NCBI GenBank assembly: GCA_037954325.1
Contig: JBBMNZ010000003.1
Span: forward strand, 21,197,392 to 21,261,391
Length of the DNA: 64,000 nt
Reading direction: 5' to 3'
Origin: Fistularia commersonii
Taxonomy: Eukaryota > Chordata > Actinopteri > Syngnathiformes > Fistulariidae
Of the stretch, positions 53,301 to 54,164 are shown one piece after another. A model generated the notes under the pieces. The model was not told the origin of the DNA. It searched no databases and was given only the letters and a program-made list of their open reading frames with translations. A program made the translations under genes and the position numbers. Numbering within the stretch: the stretch's first letter is position 1; each line of letters opens with the position of its first letter.

Positions 53301-54164
53301 TTACAACACAAGGTGGGATGCTTGAAATAACAACGGCGCCCATCAAGCCTGGTTTTCTGCTGTTTTTTTTTTAACAATTTAAACACAAACGCCAGCCACT
53401 AGATATGTGTCAAAATCTGAAATAGGAACTCGAGTCTTGCCGCAAGAGGTGGCGGGGGAGTTTTAATGAGTTTGACCAGCTTCCGTTGCTTACTCGATAT
53501 TATCTTAATACCATTTTCGTCACATTCTGTTTTGGACGTTTTGGGGTACTAATTGTACTTTCTTCAAACGGGGTTGGTTGGTCTTAGTGAAGGTGCATAC
53601 CGTGATCCAGGATGATGAGCTGCGCATTGGACTGAATGTTGCCGGCGTCGTTTTCCGCCAGGCACTGGTAGAACCCCTCGTCCGACTTGACCAGACCTAG
53701 CACCTGGAGGTTGTGTTCCTTCTGCACAACGAAAACACAAAGAGGCAGAAGCACGTAAGTGGATGAACCTTTTTGGGCGGTAGATGATCTCGGCTACGAT
53801 AGCGCTGGATAACGTGGTACCGATGACTGCCATCCGAGGCGCTGACAAGGGACTCGGGAGCGACTCGGGGTTCTTGTCCGAGAACGCTTCGGAGGAACCG
53901 GGGATCCAAGAAGCCAATCTCACAACCAGATGGATGCACACTTTTACCAAGCGAGCTGCCCGAGTGCGCTAAATGGGATAGTCAAAAGAGGTACCTGAAG
54001 TTTGCTTACAATTATCTTGAAGTAGTCGCTGGGGATCACAGCGTCACCGTTCTTGACCCATTTGACGGTGGGAGCGGGCGAACCGGCGACCTCGCACTCG
54101 AAGACGATATCCATGGACTCGTGGGCGTAGATGTTGGCCGGACGCTTGACATACCGAGGAGGAA
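796..54164 (-). CDS. neo1: neogenin (neo1), 3' three-quarters of the gene, 24 exons, 5' end outside the window
   Basis: Single-pass membrane receptor of the DCC/neogenin family. The family binds netrins and RGMs through the FN3 domains and signals in axon guidance, adhesion, BMP/iron control and survival. Joining the 24 exons listed separately gives one open frame of about 1,142 codons: Ig4 (fragment residues 1-91), six FN3 domains (about 92-719), linker (720-760), transmembrane helix (about 763-786), and a cytoplasmic tail of about 350 residues with P1 (LKPPDLWIHHERLELK), proline-rich P2 (SFAVPAIP...ALPSTPLL) and P3 (SYEPDELTEEMAHLEGLMKD). The P3 end, LNAITTAP, and the TASIGTLGR stretch match neogenin, not DCC. 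All introns are GT-AG. Full-length neogenins are about 1,400-1,500 residues, so roughly 300 N-terminal residues are missing. No frameshift or in-frame stop was seen, so the gene looks intact. Paralogue assignment is open. Confidence 0.95.
883..1440 (-). other. neo1 intron before the last exon
   Basis: No gene. On the transcript strand 885-1060 is a long C/T-rich tract leading to the acceptor. The plus strand has an A run near 1114-1140. Confidence 0.8.
1441..1577 (-). CDS. neo1: neo1 exon: cytoplasmic tail between P2 and P3
   Basis: Encodes PPTHPHVVKTASIGTLGRTR, then TPMIVNVPNAPDVPETSKML and EDVDS. The acceptor gcgacttctcttcactcag is strong and restores HPHVVKTASIGT, like HHIHSVKTASIGT in mammals. 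A weaker in-frame AG 33 bases later (exon end 1544) would drop 11 residues. The donor is AGC|GTGAGT, phase 0. Confidence 0.93.
1735..2034 (-). CDS. neo1: neo1 exon: cytoplasmic tail, P2 region with poly-Ala
   Basis: Encodes SVRNTPSSEPLPQ, a run of six Ala from a GCC repeat, SSSQASCPSEIMADPEGSYH, GSTTTEEESGYASNLPPHRS, then P2: PLKSFAVPAIPSGGHPSYES, PALPSTPLLAQT. The acceptor is cccccacag. The phase, set by the previous exon (T-E-S-V-R), selects 2034. The donor is G|GTGAGG. The Ala run has no counterpart in the mammalian sequence I remember. Confidence 0.94.
2035..3112 (-). other. neo1 intron with an AT-rich block
   Basis: From 2150 to about 2840 the sequence is almost pure A/T, built of degenerate ATAATTATT words with no clear period. 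A small (GAAT)n run sits at 2992-3035. No coding signal. Confidence 0.7.
3113..3283 (-). CDS. neo1: neo1 exon: cytoplasmic cassette candidate, His-rich
   Basis: Encodes VISAHPIHSLDNHHHHYHMG, then SLASPTRSYHYHQGGGHPR and VSHLDRVDST. It aligns with the roughly 53-residue cytoplasmic segment that is alternatively spliced in mouse neogenin. At 171 nt and phase 1-1 it is also skippable here. The acceptor is gcatccgcag and the donor G|GTGAGA. The region between the His run and VSHLDR has diverged from mammals. Confidence 0.9.
3284..4105 (-). other. two short neo1 introns flanking exon 3659-3751
   Basis: 3284-3658 holds (CA)n at 3308-3334 and 3624-3654. 3752-4105 holds unique-looking sequence. Nothing else recognised. 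Confidence 0.7.
3659..3751 (-). CDS. neo1: neo1 exon: cytoplasmic tail, MSTLAGRRGMRPKMMMPFD block
   Basis: Encodes HESEDGMSTLAGRRG, MRPKMMMPFDAQPPQ. Nearly identical to mammalian neogenin. The acceptor is cctttttag and the donor C|GTAAGT. It is 93 nt, phase 1-1, and was found by reading splice sites because it is too short to stand out as an open frame. Its donor is followed at once by a (TG)n run in the transcript. Confidence 0.93.
4106..4350 (-). CDS. neo1: neo1 exon: cytoplasmic tail, P1 motif
   Basis: Encodes KRAASKSSNGSHKYKGNSKD, the P1 motif LKPPDLWIHHERLELK, then PMDKSPEPNPVMTETPIPRT, SQDITPADSSL and QQRRNSYRG. P1 is a conserved cytoplasmic block of DCC-family receptors. The acceptor is cttgttccacag and the donor G|GTCAGT. 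Confidence 0.95.
4460..4595 (-). CDS. neo1: neo1 exon: transmembrane helix
   Basis: Encodes KSGVGASEN, the hydrophobic helix HILVIVIIISVGAFTIIVVV plus VGAFLC, and the basic stop-transfer CTRRTTSHQKK. It orients the protein with the FN3 domains outside. The CTRRTTSHQKK motif is identical to neogenin. Neogenin is cleaved by gamma-secretase within this helix. The acceptor is ccctccgcag. The donor AA|GTACGA is weak, but the joined codons give QKKKRAA as expected. Confidence 0.95.
4703..4771 (-). CDS. neo1: neo1 exon: extracellular juxtamembrane linker
   Basis: Encodes SNIPSKPGPSGNQLPHDPGS and SV, a Pro/Gly/Ser-rich stalk before the membrane and the least conserved part of the ectodomain. The acceptor is gccgacag and the donor G|GTAAGA. 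It is supported mainly by phase (1-1, 69 nt), splice sites and position. The sequence itself is only loosely similar to mammalian neogenin. Confidence 0.8.
4772..5689 (-). other. neo1 introns around the 33-nt microexon
   Basis: Apart from the microexon at 5357-5389 I see no gene, repeat boundary or RNA here. Confidence 0.65.
5357..5389 (-). CDS. neo1: neo1 33-nt microexon: juxtamembrane linker
   Basis: Encodes ESSDKMANDQ plus the completion of a split Thr codon. It matches the SSDKMPNDQ stretch of mammalian neogenin. Flanking sites are ttaaag and G|GTAAAC. At 33 nt, phase 1-1, it can be skipped without a frameshift. Mammalian neogenin has a small alternatively spliced insert of similar size here, so this is a cassette candidate. 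The acceptor tract (cctgttaaag) is modest. Confidence 0.87.
5690..5884 (-). CDS. neo1: neo1 exon: FN3-6, second half
   Basis: Encodes YIIYYSTDVNAEVHDWVIEP, then [40 protein letters not shown] and RTPK. This is the most conserved FN3 stretch in the gene and completes the RGM-binding unit. The acceptor is gtccttgcag and the donor A|GTGAGT. Confidence 0.96.
5992..6248. mobile_element. MITE with TACCGTAATTTCCGGAC ends
   Basis: Inverted ends: left taccgtaatttccggacgat, right atagtccggaaattacacta. Internal GATAAGCCGC and GTGCGGCTTTTAT words match the subterminal parts. The element is 257 bp with no coding capacity. The ends resemble Tc1-mariner/pogo-type non-autonomous elements with TA targets. 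The same family occurs at 27380-28581. It lies in the intron between the two FN3-6 exons. Confidence 0.75.
6255..6455. repeat. dispersed teleost repeat (CAATCATTCACCCTC ... ACCTTCTCGCTGTGA)
   Basis: Carries the words of a very common fish repeat: caatcattcaccctctc at the start, then gggattgacccagggacctt, ctcgctgtgacgcagaagtg and ctaacctctgtaccgcac. Same family as 8690-8960, 9760-9830 and the host sequence of 21690-23657. Confidence 0.65.
6580..6687 (-). CDS. neo1: neo1 exon: FN3-6, first half
   Basis: Encodes PNSPPKDVTVVSKENKPRTI, then IVNWQPPSEANGKIT. SPPKDVTVVSKE and IVNWQPPSEANGKITG match neogenin FN3-6 almost residue for residue. The acceptor is cctccaccag and the donor G|GTGAGG. Confidence 0.95.
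7540..7772 (-). repeat. SINE-like unit with an internal 15-bp expansion
   Basis: Contains cacttatatagcgaatacgt, tcacccattcacacaccgat, caggagcaaatgtagagttc and gcgaccttctaatttgaggg. These are decayed words of the tRNA-like repeat also seen at 15888-16590. Inside, 7606-7680 is a tandem of about five 15-bp units (gctagcacgcaag plus two bases), apparently grown from the gccatgcaaggcgctag part of the repeat. Confidence 0.6.
7773..7806. repeat. (TG)17 microsatellite
   Basis: Uninterrupted TG dinucleotides, 16 bases from the donor of the FN3-5 exon. Reads (CA)n in the neo1 pre-mRNA. Confidence 0.95.
7823..7961 (-). CDS. neo1: neo1 exon: FN3-5, second half, bracketed by (UG)n and (CA)n
   Basis: Encodes MANTSSLNHMVTGLKPNTLY, then EFSVMMTKGRRTSTWSMTAQ and GTTFET. 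GLKPNTLYEFSV is diagnostic for the family. The acceptor is ctctcctcag and the donor A|GTAAGG. On the pre-mRNA a (UG)n run of over 30 units ends about 17 bases before the exon and a (CA)n run starts 16 bases after it (see findings). The exon is 139 nt, so skipping would shift the frame. Confidence 0.94.
7981..8046. repeat. (CA)33 microsatellite
   Basis: Uninterrupted CA dinucleotides just upstream of the FN3-5 exon acceptor. Reads (UG)n in the neo1 pre-mRNA and so is complementary to the tract at 7773-7806. Confidence 0.95.
8690..8960. repeat. dispersed teleost repeat, first part
   Basis: Words such as catgcattcattatctatat, cagggttgcaggggattgct, ggggttcaccctggaccggt and aaacaaccgttcaccctctg are decayed forms of the common fish repeat in which a genome-wide phrase (first the table-top sentence on the rectangle, then acaaccattcac units) recurs. 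It continues at 9760 after the Tigger insertion. Confidence 0.6.
9075..9750 (+). pseudogene. Tigger/pogo transposase relic
   Basis: Plus-strand reading, with stops and shifts, gives ISVDPKKEIMA, GGVRVMDAKY, LKNRDALKTSDVAEGVTT, then LFLVWINEIQLT and CEKALLKQI. These are the helix-turn-helix and CENP-B-like start of a pogo-family transposase. The right end (tttcagtgggaaacgttgattcgg region, ending near gaggttctaccgca) resembles a Tigger terminal sequence. The left end is not defined. The element is inserted in the repeat of 8690-9830. Confidence 0.7.
10870..11165. repeat. diverged duplication, copy 1
   Basis: Shares gaggtgatgggg, ggggcttggaaaacatctat, aatgtccgatc, gtaaatattttga, tcaacatgac and gaattattagcaatgt, in the same order, with 11285-11580. 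Origin unknown and no coding frame. Confidence 0.75.
11285..11580. repeat. diverged duplication, copy 2
   Basis: Second copy of the segment at 10870-11165, about 415 bp downstream in the same orientation, with many substitutions and small indels. The duplication is therefore old. Confidence 0.75.
12022..12150. repeat. 129-bp perfect direct repeat, copy 1
   Basis: gcacccccaccgccaccttg through tcattcattaggtagcat, identical base for base to 13022-13150, exactly 1,000 bp apart. Part of the LINE fragment. Confidence 0.95.
13022..13150. repeat. 129-bp perfect direct repeat, copy 2
   Basis: Identical to 12022-12150. The flanks differ on both sides. See findings. Confidence 0.95.
14075..14307 (-). 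CDS. neo1: neo1 exon: FN3-4/5 linker and FN3-5, first half
   Basis: Encodes a linker (PINPDVEYYEIFNAPYTPVP), then DPTPMMPPVGVQASVLSHDT, IKVTWADNSLPKNQKITDNR and FYTVRWKTNIPANTKVR. WADNS and YTVRWKT are strongly conserved in DCC and neogenin. Known neogenins bind RGM with FN3-5 and FN3-6. The acceptor is gtgcacag, with a weak pyrimidine tract. The donor is AGG|GTAAGA. Confidence 0.93.
15888..16590 (-). repeat. four tandem copies of a tRNA-like SINE unit
   Basis: Units begin at about 15888, 16063, 16246 and 16428 (spacing 175, 183, 182). Each carries gagctttgacactttgg, agctgccatgcaaggcacta, taccactaggagcaactggg, gtgtcttgcccaaggacact and ccttccaattggagg. On the minus strand the far-right unit starts with a tRNA-like head (cagttggtagagcg ... 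ggtttgatttc, a degraded B box), so the SINE runs right to left. Long open frames here on both strands are repeat artefacts. Confidence 0.8.
16996..17057. repeat. (TA)31 microsatellite
   Basis: Uninterrupted TA dinucleotides from 16996 to 17057. Confidence 0.97.
19320..19860. repeat. unclassified dispersed repeat, copy A
   Basis: Shares ordered words with 29515-29960: ggagccttctgtgtgtcc / ggagccttcggtccatcc, atgctcaag with a following caa run, gcagtgacatttgacaac / gcagtgacgtttgacaac, and ccagtagt. Some frames are open for 60-108 codons without a known domain. Class unknown. Confidence 0.5.
20629..20724 (-). CDS. neo1: neo1 exon: FN3-4, second half
   Basis: Encodes DPSSHYVITLKAYNNVGEGI, then PVYESAITRPQS, the F and G strands of FN3-4. 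The acceptor is ccgcctccag and the donor G|GTAAGA. The 96-nt exon is phase 1-1, so it could be skipped without a frameshift, though that would destroy the domain. Confidence 0.94.
20725..21404 (-). other. neo1 intron between the FN3-4 exons
   Basis: 680 bases without a recognisable repeat, RNA or coding signal. Confidence 0.7.
21405..21599 (-). CDS. neo1: neo1 exon: FN3-4, first half
   Basis: Encodes SRVPDQPSSLHVRPLVNSIV, then [40 protein letters not shown] and IENL. FN3-4 and FN3-5 are the netrin-binding part of DCC-family receptors. The acceptor is cccctccag. An in-frame-looking second AG two bases later would break the phase, so 21599 was chosen. The donor is G|GTAAGA. Very close to vertebrate neogenin. 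Confidence 0.95.
21977..22871. mobile_element. hAT element, non-autonomous, with 8-bp target duplication
   Basis: Left end cagaggtcggaaactttttt, right end ataggttcccgaccgctg: inverted, imperfect. Flanked by tcctatag on the left and tcctatat on the right, an 8-bp duplication with one mismatch, as hAT transposases make. No transposase frame recognised. Confidence 0.85.
22960..23472 (-). mobile_element. hAT element with transposase remnant and 8-bp target duplication
   Basis: Ends cagggatgggcaaactttt and tactttgcccacccccg are inverted. Flanks are atataatc and atataaac (7 of 8 match). The minus strand at 23026-23253 reads MNELDAKLQGKNWFVHEM and NVRAFKTEPVVFSKQMSDN, matching the hAT transposase type domesticated as GTF2IRD2-like proteins. 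Only this part remains. Confidence 0.85.
23862..23972 (-). CDS. neo1: neo1 exon: FN3-3, last part
   Basis: Encodes LERGTEYSFRVSAMTVNGTG, then PATEWTAAETFETDLD, the F and G strands of FN3-3 and the start of the linker to FN3-4. The acceptor is cctcccccgcag and the donor G|GTAAAA. Confidence 0.93.
23973..25952 (-). other. neo1 intron between FN3-3 exons
   Basis: Holds A runs at 24065-24093, a unique GC-rich stretch at 24180-24720 and the minisatellite at 24725-25585. Confidence 0.75.
24725..25585. repeat. 15-bp-based minisatellite
   Basis: About 55 degenerate units built on aaccgattccgcg / aactgattccccaa. Most steps are 15 bp or a near multiple. Three minus-strand frames stay open for long stretches because a 15-bp unit without stops keeps its frame. 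See findings. Confidence 0.85.
25953..26097 (-). CDS. neo1: neo1 exon: FN3-3, middle part
   Basis: Encodes SILLRWQPPLQGAQNGEITG, then YKIRYRKGSRRSETAETTGG and TQLFKLIEG. RW and NGEITGYKIRYR are hallmark FN3 positions. The acceptor is ccgcag and the donor G|GTAACG. Phase 0 at the start, one base left at the end. Clear neogenin match. Confidence 0.93.
27380..28581. mobile_element. MITE (same family as 5992-6248) split by a pogo-like element
   Basis: Left end acgtaatttctcgacttaaa gccgc. The matching right end tagtccggaaattaaggta appears only after the inner element, at 28563-28581. The left part ends in cggcttatacacgaatgcgg at 27655-27680, as expected just before the right terminus. The inner element occupies 27693-28564, so this is a nested insertion at a TA. 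Confidence 0.8.
27693..28564 (+). pseudogene. pogo-like element with a deleted transposase
   Basis: Inverted ends taccgtattatcacgactat (aaggcgcac) and gcgccttatagtcgtgaaaa tacggta. The plus strand reads NMDEVPLTFDIPVSHTV (DDE start), then after an internal deletion YSTICEWIVDARANVSAGTV, VRAFAKAGIISEENDSDSEE, and in another frame MFDGDLAQLFKSE and DDDFDGFD, the usual acidic C-terminus. Broken by the deletion and at least one frameshift. Confidence 0.88.
29515..29960. repeat. unclassified dispersed repeat, copy B
   Basis: Partner of 19320-19860 (see there). It is followed on the plus strand by NPVFAWTDKEGELLLGVTQN (29959-30018), which resembles a Myb/SANT-like FVWTDDEVELLL motif found in fish transposon-associated proteins. 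No intact frame. Confidence 0.5.
30300..30420 (-). repeat. SINE remnant
   Basis: attgggagcaactgggagag, ttgccggggattggactgcc, aaccttctgattcgagggac and ctaccagctgagccacagct are the tRNA-like head of the repeat at 15888-16590, read from the minus strand. Confidence 0.65.
30574..30623 (-). CDS. neo1: neo1 small exon: FN3-2/FN3-3 junction
   Basis: A 50-nt exon encoding PSGPPQNFTLEVQNSK, the linker and first strand of FN3-3. The acceptor is tctgcacag and the donor AAG|GTGAGC. It matches the PSAAPQNLSLEV-type stretch of neogenin. It is flanked by a 77-bp intron upstream and a 4.5-kb intron downstream. Confidence 0.88.
30701..30839 (-). CDS. neo1: neo1 exon: FN3-2, second half, with a weak donor
   Basis: Encodes DVDVDGQSFTMTGLKKNVEY, then SFRVVANNKHGPGVST and VRTLSD. 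L-K-K-x-x-E-Y-S-F-R-V is the usual F-strand pattern. The acceptor is a strong tctccttttcag. The donor reads G|GTTCGT, a poor match to GTRAGT, but only this site joins in phase to the next exon, giving TLSD-V-PSGPP. The following intron is only 77 bases. Confidence 0.88.
30840..31643 (-). other. neo1 intron between FN3-2 exons, with LINE tail
   Basis: 30905-31095 is a second fragment of the RTE-type LINE, minus strand: cttcctcttcgggctgctac, cttccacccagatcttcact and catgtccaaaccatgtcagt parallel the words at 12390-12450. The rest is unassigned. Confidence 0.65.
31644..31792 (-). CDS. neo1: neo1 exon: FN3-2, first half
   Basis: Encodes QVPGPAPNLQAVANSPTTVS, then LSWDKPLTGNGEILTYKLYY and TDKSVGNEQ, the A-to-C' strands of FN3-2 with the core LSW. 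The acceptor is tttctcag and the donor CAG|GTAAGG. It starts with two bases of a split codon and ends in phase 0. Fragment residues are about 200-249. Confidence 0.94.
32093..33037 (-). pseudogene. pogo-like element with transposase relic
   Basis: Ends taaccgtactttgcgggcca (caaggtgcacc) and cataaggcacactggattat ... tagtgcgaaaaatacta are degraded inverted repeats of the AAGGCGCAC class. The minus strand at 32180-32470 reads WCFRFMKRHH, IRTRTTISQQLPKK, LTFDIPVNRTVEKTGTSTIS and TGSEKSSFTV, the DNA-binding/DDE junction of a pogo transposase, split between frames. Confidence 0.82.
33255..33520. repeat. dispersed repeat X, copy 1
   Basis: Shares ordered words with 41100-41352: a gaggc / tcctcgaactacgaggc stretch, ctgctggactgttgagcgcc atttttataaac versus cttgtggactgcggggcgac atttttaaaaac, gaccgactg / ccggtcggctg, and ctgagaggtccaagctc / ctaagaggtccaagctc. 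Class unknown. Confidence 0.55.
33879..35270. mobile_element. Tigger-type element enclosing a satellite array
   Basis: Left end tgcagcagtcccttgcggtt gtatcgcggttcacctttcc matches Tigger termini. The right part (tatagggagggtttataaga, tcgacaaataataaag, ttgtttatcgcgcctttttc, tggaacacaaactccaggat, ending gaacgaccgctg) is the matching 3' end. The middle is filled by the 69-70-bp tandem array. No transposase frame remains. Confidence 0.75.
33945..34880. repeat. 69-70-bp AT-rich satellite, about 13 copies
   Basis: Each unit reads roughly aattaaatataaataaaaat, ccagatttttaatccac, gctagattaaaaatttagat, ttctgcaatataa. Copies differ by substitutions and 1-bp indels. Two units near 34490 and 34680 are shortened. 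Confidence 0.92.
36260..36288. repeat. (CA)14 microsatellite after exon 36296-36450
   Basis: Ends 7 bases from the exon's donor. Reads (UG)n in the pre-mRNA. Confidence 0.93.
36296..36450 (-). CDS. neo1: neo1 exon: FN3-1, second half
   Basis: Encodes RERVVNTSRPGEMQVTIQNL, then MPDTKYRFRVVGHNSNGPGE and SSAGLKVATQAE. This is the classic FN3 pattern L-x-P-x-T-x-Y-x-F-R-V. The acceptor is tttacgtcag and the donor G|GTGAGA. In the pre-mRNA a (CA)n tract lies near the start of the preceding intron and a (UG)n tract follows this exon's donor within 8 bases. The exon is 155 nt, so skipping it would break the frame. Confidence 0.94.
36610..36778 (-). CDS. neo1: neo1 exon: FN3-1, first half
   Basis: Encodes a Gly/Ser/Pro linker and then APSAPRDVVASLVSTRFIKL, TWRPPAEPHGDDLTYSVFY and EGTS, the first strands of FN3-1 with its core Trp. 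The donor is AG|GTAAAA. The chosen acceptor (cgccag, exon end 36778) follows a very long pyrimidine tract and branch-point-like CTGAC/CTAAC. A second in-frame acceptor 15 bases further in (gtgtag, exon end 36763) would give a linker closer to mammalian neogenin. Both keep the frame. This linker region is reported as alternatively spliced in neogenin. Confidence 0.88.
36784..37050 (-). other. extended pyrimidine tract before the FN3-1 exon
   Basis: The plus strand is almost all G and A (ggggggcaggggagggggca, agagaggggaggcgggtgag and similar). The neo1 transcript therefore has about 260 C/U-rich bases leading into the acceptor at 36779. Confidence 0.8.
41100..41352. repeat. dispersed repeat X, copy 2
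   Basis: Same ordered words as 33255-33520. Both copies lie beside transposon relics, but no inverted ends were found. Confidence 0.5.
41374..42133 (+). pseudogene. Tigger/JRK-like transposase N-terminus within short element
   Basis: Degraded inverted ends cagcggccccttaagataca and tgaatcttaagggaccactc. The plus strand from 41725 reads MSKKSKR, then in another frame EMKHKIRAKREHGVPVTDIV, RDYNGNASTICTILNQKKSI and KTMKPSCGTIIVSQKQASIQ, the helix-turn-helix region of a Tigger transposase. It is cut off after NTEKLLLTRVAIL, and the DDE domain is missing. Confidence 0.88.
42640..43240 (+). mobile_element. L2-type LINE, 5'-truncated 3' end
   Basis: The plus strand reads PLLTSLHWLPVAARIKFKSL, VLADRAVNGT, then by frameshift RSRLGSSVVEPTPE-like and FRREVKTYLFSKH. 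These are the end of an L2 reverse transcriptase. The 3' tail gtcgctttggataaaagcgt ctgccaaatgactg and the repeated aatgtaatg terminus are typical of fish L2 elements. Decayed. Confidence 0.85.
48039..48624 (+). pseudogene. hAT element with BED-finger transposase start
   Basis: Starts cagtggttcttaacctgggt tcgatcgaacccc. ATG at 48279 opens MSGKKRKRSAEYLQYGFTCM, TERDWSRCPNCMICKDKMSN and KLREGFLQLHGYGNYKN, the N-terminus of a ZBED5-like hAT transposase. The BED finger has C-x2-C, but the first His is Gly (REG for REH). Homology stops at ATLPVL and jumps to the element's 3' end (ggttcagtacctccaacaag). Flanked by gtctagac on both sides (48031-48038, 48625-48632). Confidence 0.87.
48785..49364. mobile_element. 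hAT-like MITE, decayed
   Basis: Left ggttcccaaactacggcccc, right gcaggaaaaagtttgcggac ccctg: inverted hAT-type ends. The interior is AT-rich without a transposase. Target duplication not identified. Confidence 0.55.
49560..49891. mobile_element. hAT-like remnant, right end only
   Basis: Ends with gaaataattgcccacccctg and contains tacggtccgtgggccacacc and gtggcccgtcggccg, the usual subterminal words of hAT copies. The left terminus is lost. Confidence 0.45.
50150..50247. mobile_element. hAT-like remnant, right end only
   Basis: aatggctctttgagtgagaa aggttgccaacccccgcactg is the right terminus of the family represented at 21977-22871. The left part is not recognisable. Confidence 0.5.
53601..53721 (-). 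CDS. neo1: neo1 exon: Ig4, second half
   Basis: Encodes KEHNLQVLGLVKSDEGFYQC and then the end of the fourth Ig domain (LAENDAGN...AQLIILDH). The YQC cysteine closes the Ig disulphide begun in the exon at 54010. The acceptor is a clear ttgtgcag and the donor is G|GTATGC. It starts in phase 0 and ends with one base of a split codon. Fragment residues are about 52-91. The match to neogenin Ig4 is close. Confidence 0.93.
53722..54009 (-). other. neo1 intron within Ig4
   Basis: 288 bases with no repeat or coding signal. An overlapping open frame on the minus strand continues out of the exon but has no neogenin similarity. Confidence 0.8.
54010..54164 (-). CDS. neo1: neo1 exon: Ig4, first half (most 5' exon in the window)
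   Basis: Encodes PPRYVKRPANIYAHESMDIV, then FECEVAGSPAPTVKWVKNG and VIPSDYFKII, the first half of Ig4. FEC supplies the first disulphide cysteine and VKW the core tryptophan. The acceptor is cccacag with a T/C-rich tract and the donor is GTAAGC. The exon opens with two bases that complete a codon from an exon right of the window. I searched 54165-64000 on the minus strand for Ig3 coding sequence and found none. Confidence 0.93.

Larger units (their letters stand above)
36779..53600 (-). other. neo1 intron, 16.8 kb, between Ig4 and FN3-1
   Basis: Holds a long pyrimidine tract (36784-37050), Tigger (41374-42133), an L2 tail (42640-43240), hAT relics (48039-50247) and repeat X copy 2 (41100-41352). 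38400-41000, 43260-47900 and 50250-53600 contain no recognisable gene. 45230-45500 and 52550-52760 are notably CpG-rich. None of the open frames of 60-145 codons resembles a known protein. Confidence 0.7.

Noticed and set aside
796..54164. Assignment to DCC instead of neogenin
   Set aside because: DCC ends with a SEQMASLEGLMKQLNAI-type block and lacks TASIGTLGR. The tail here ends EEMAHLEGLMKDLNAITTAP and has MRPKMMMPFD and YKGN blocks as in neogenin.
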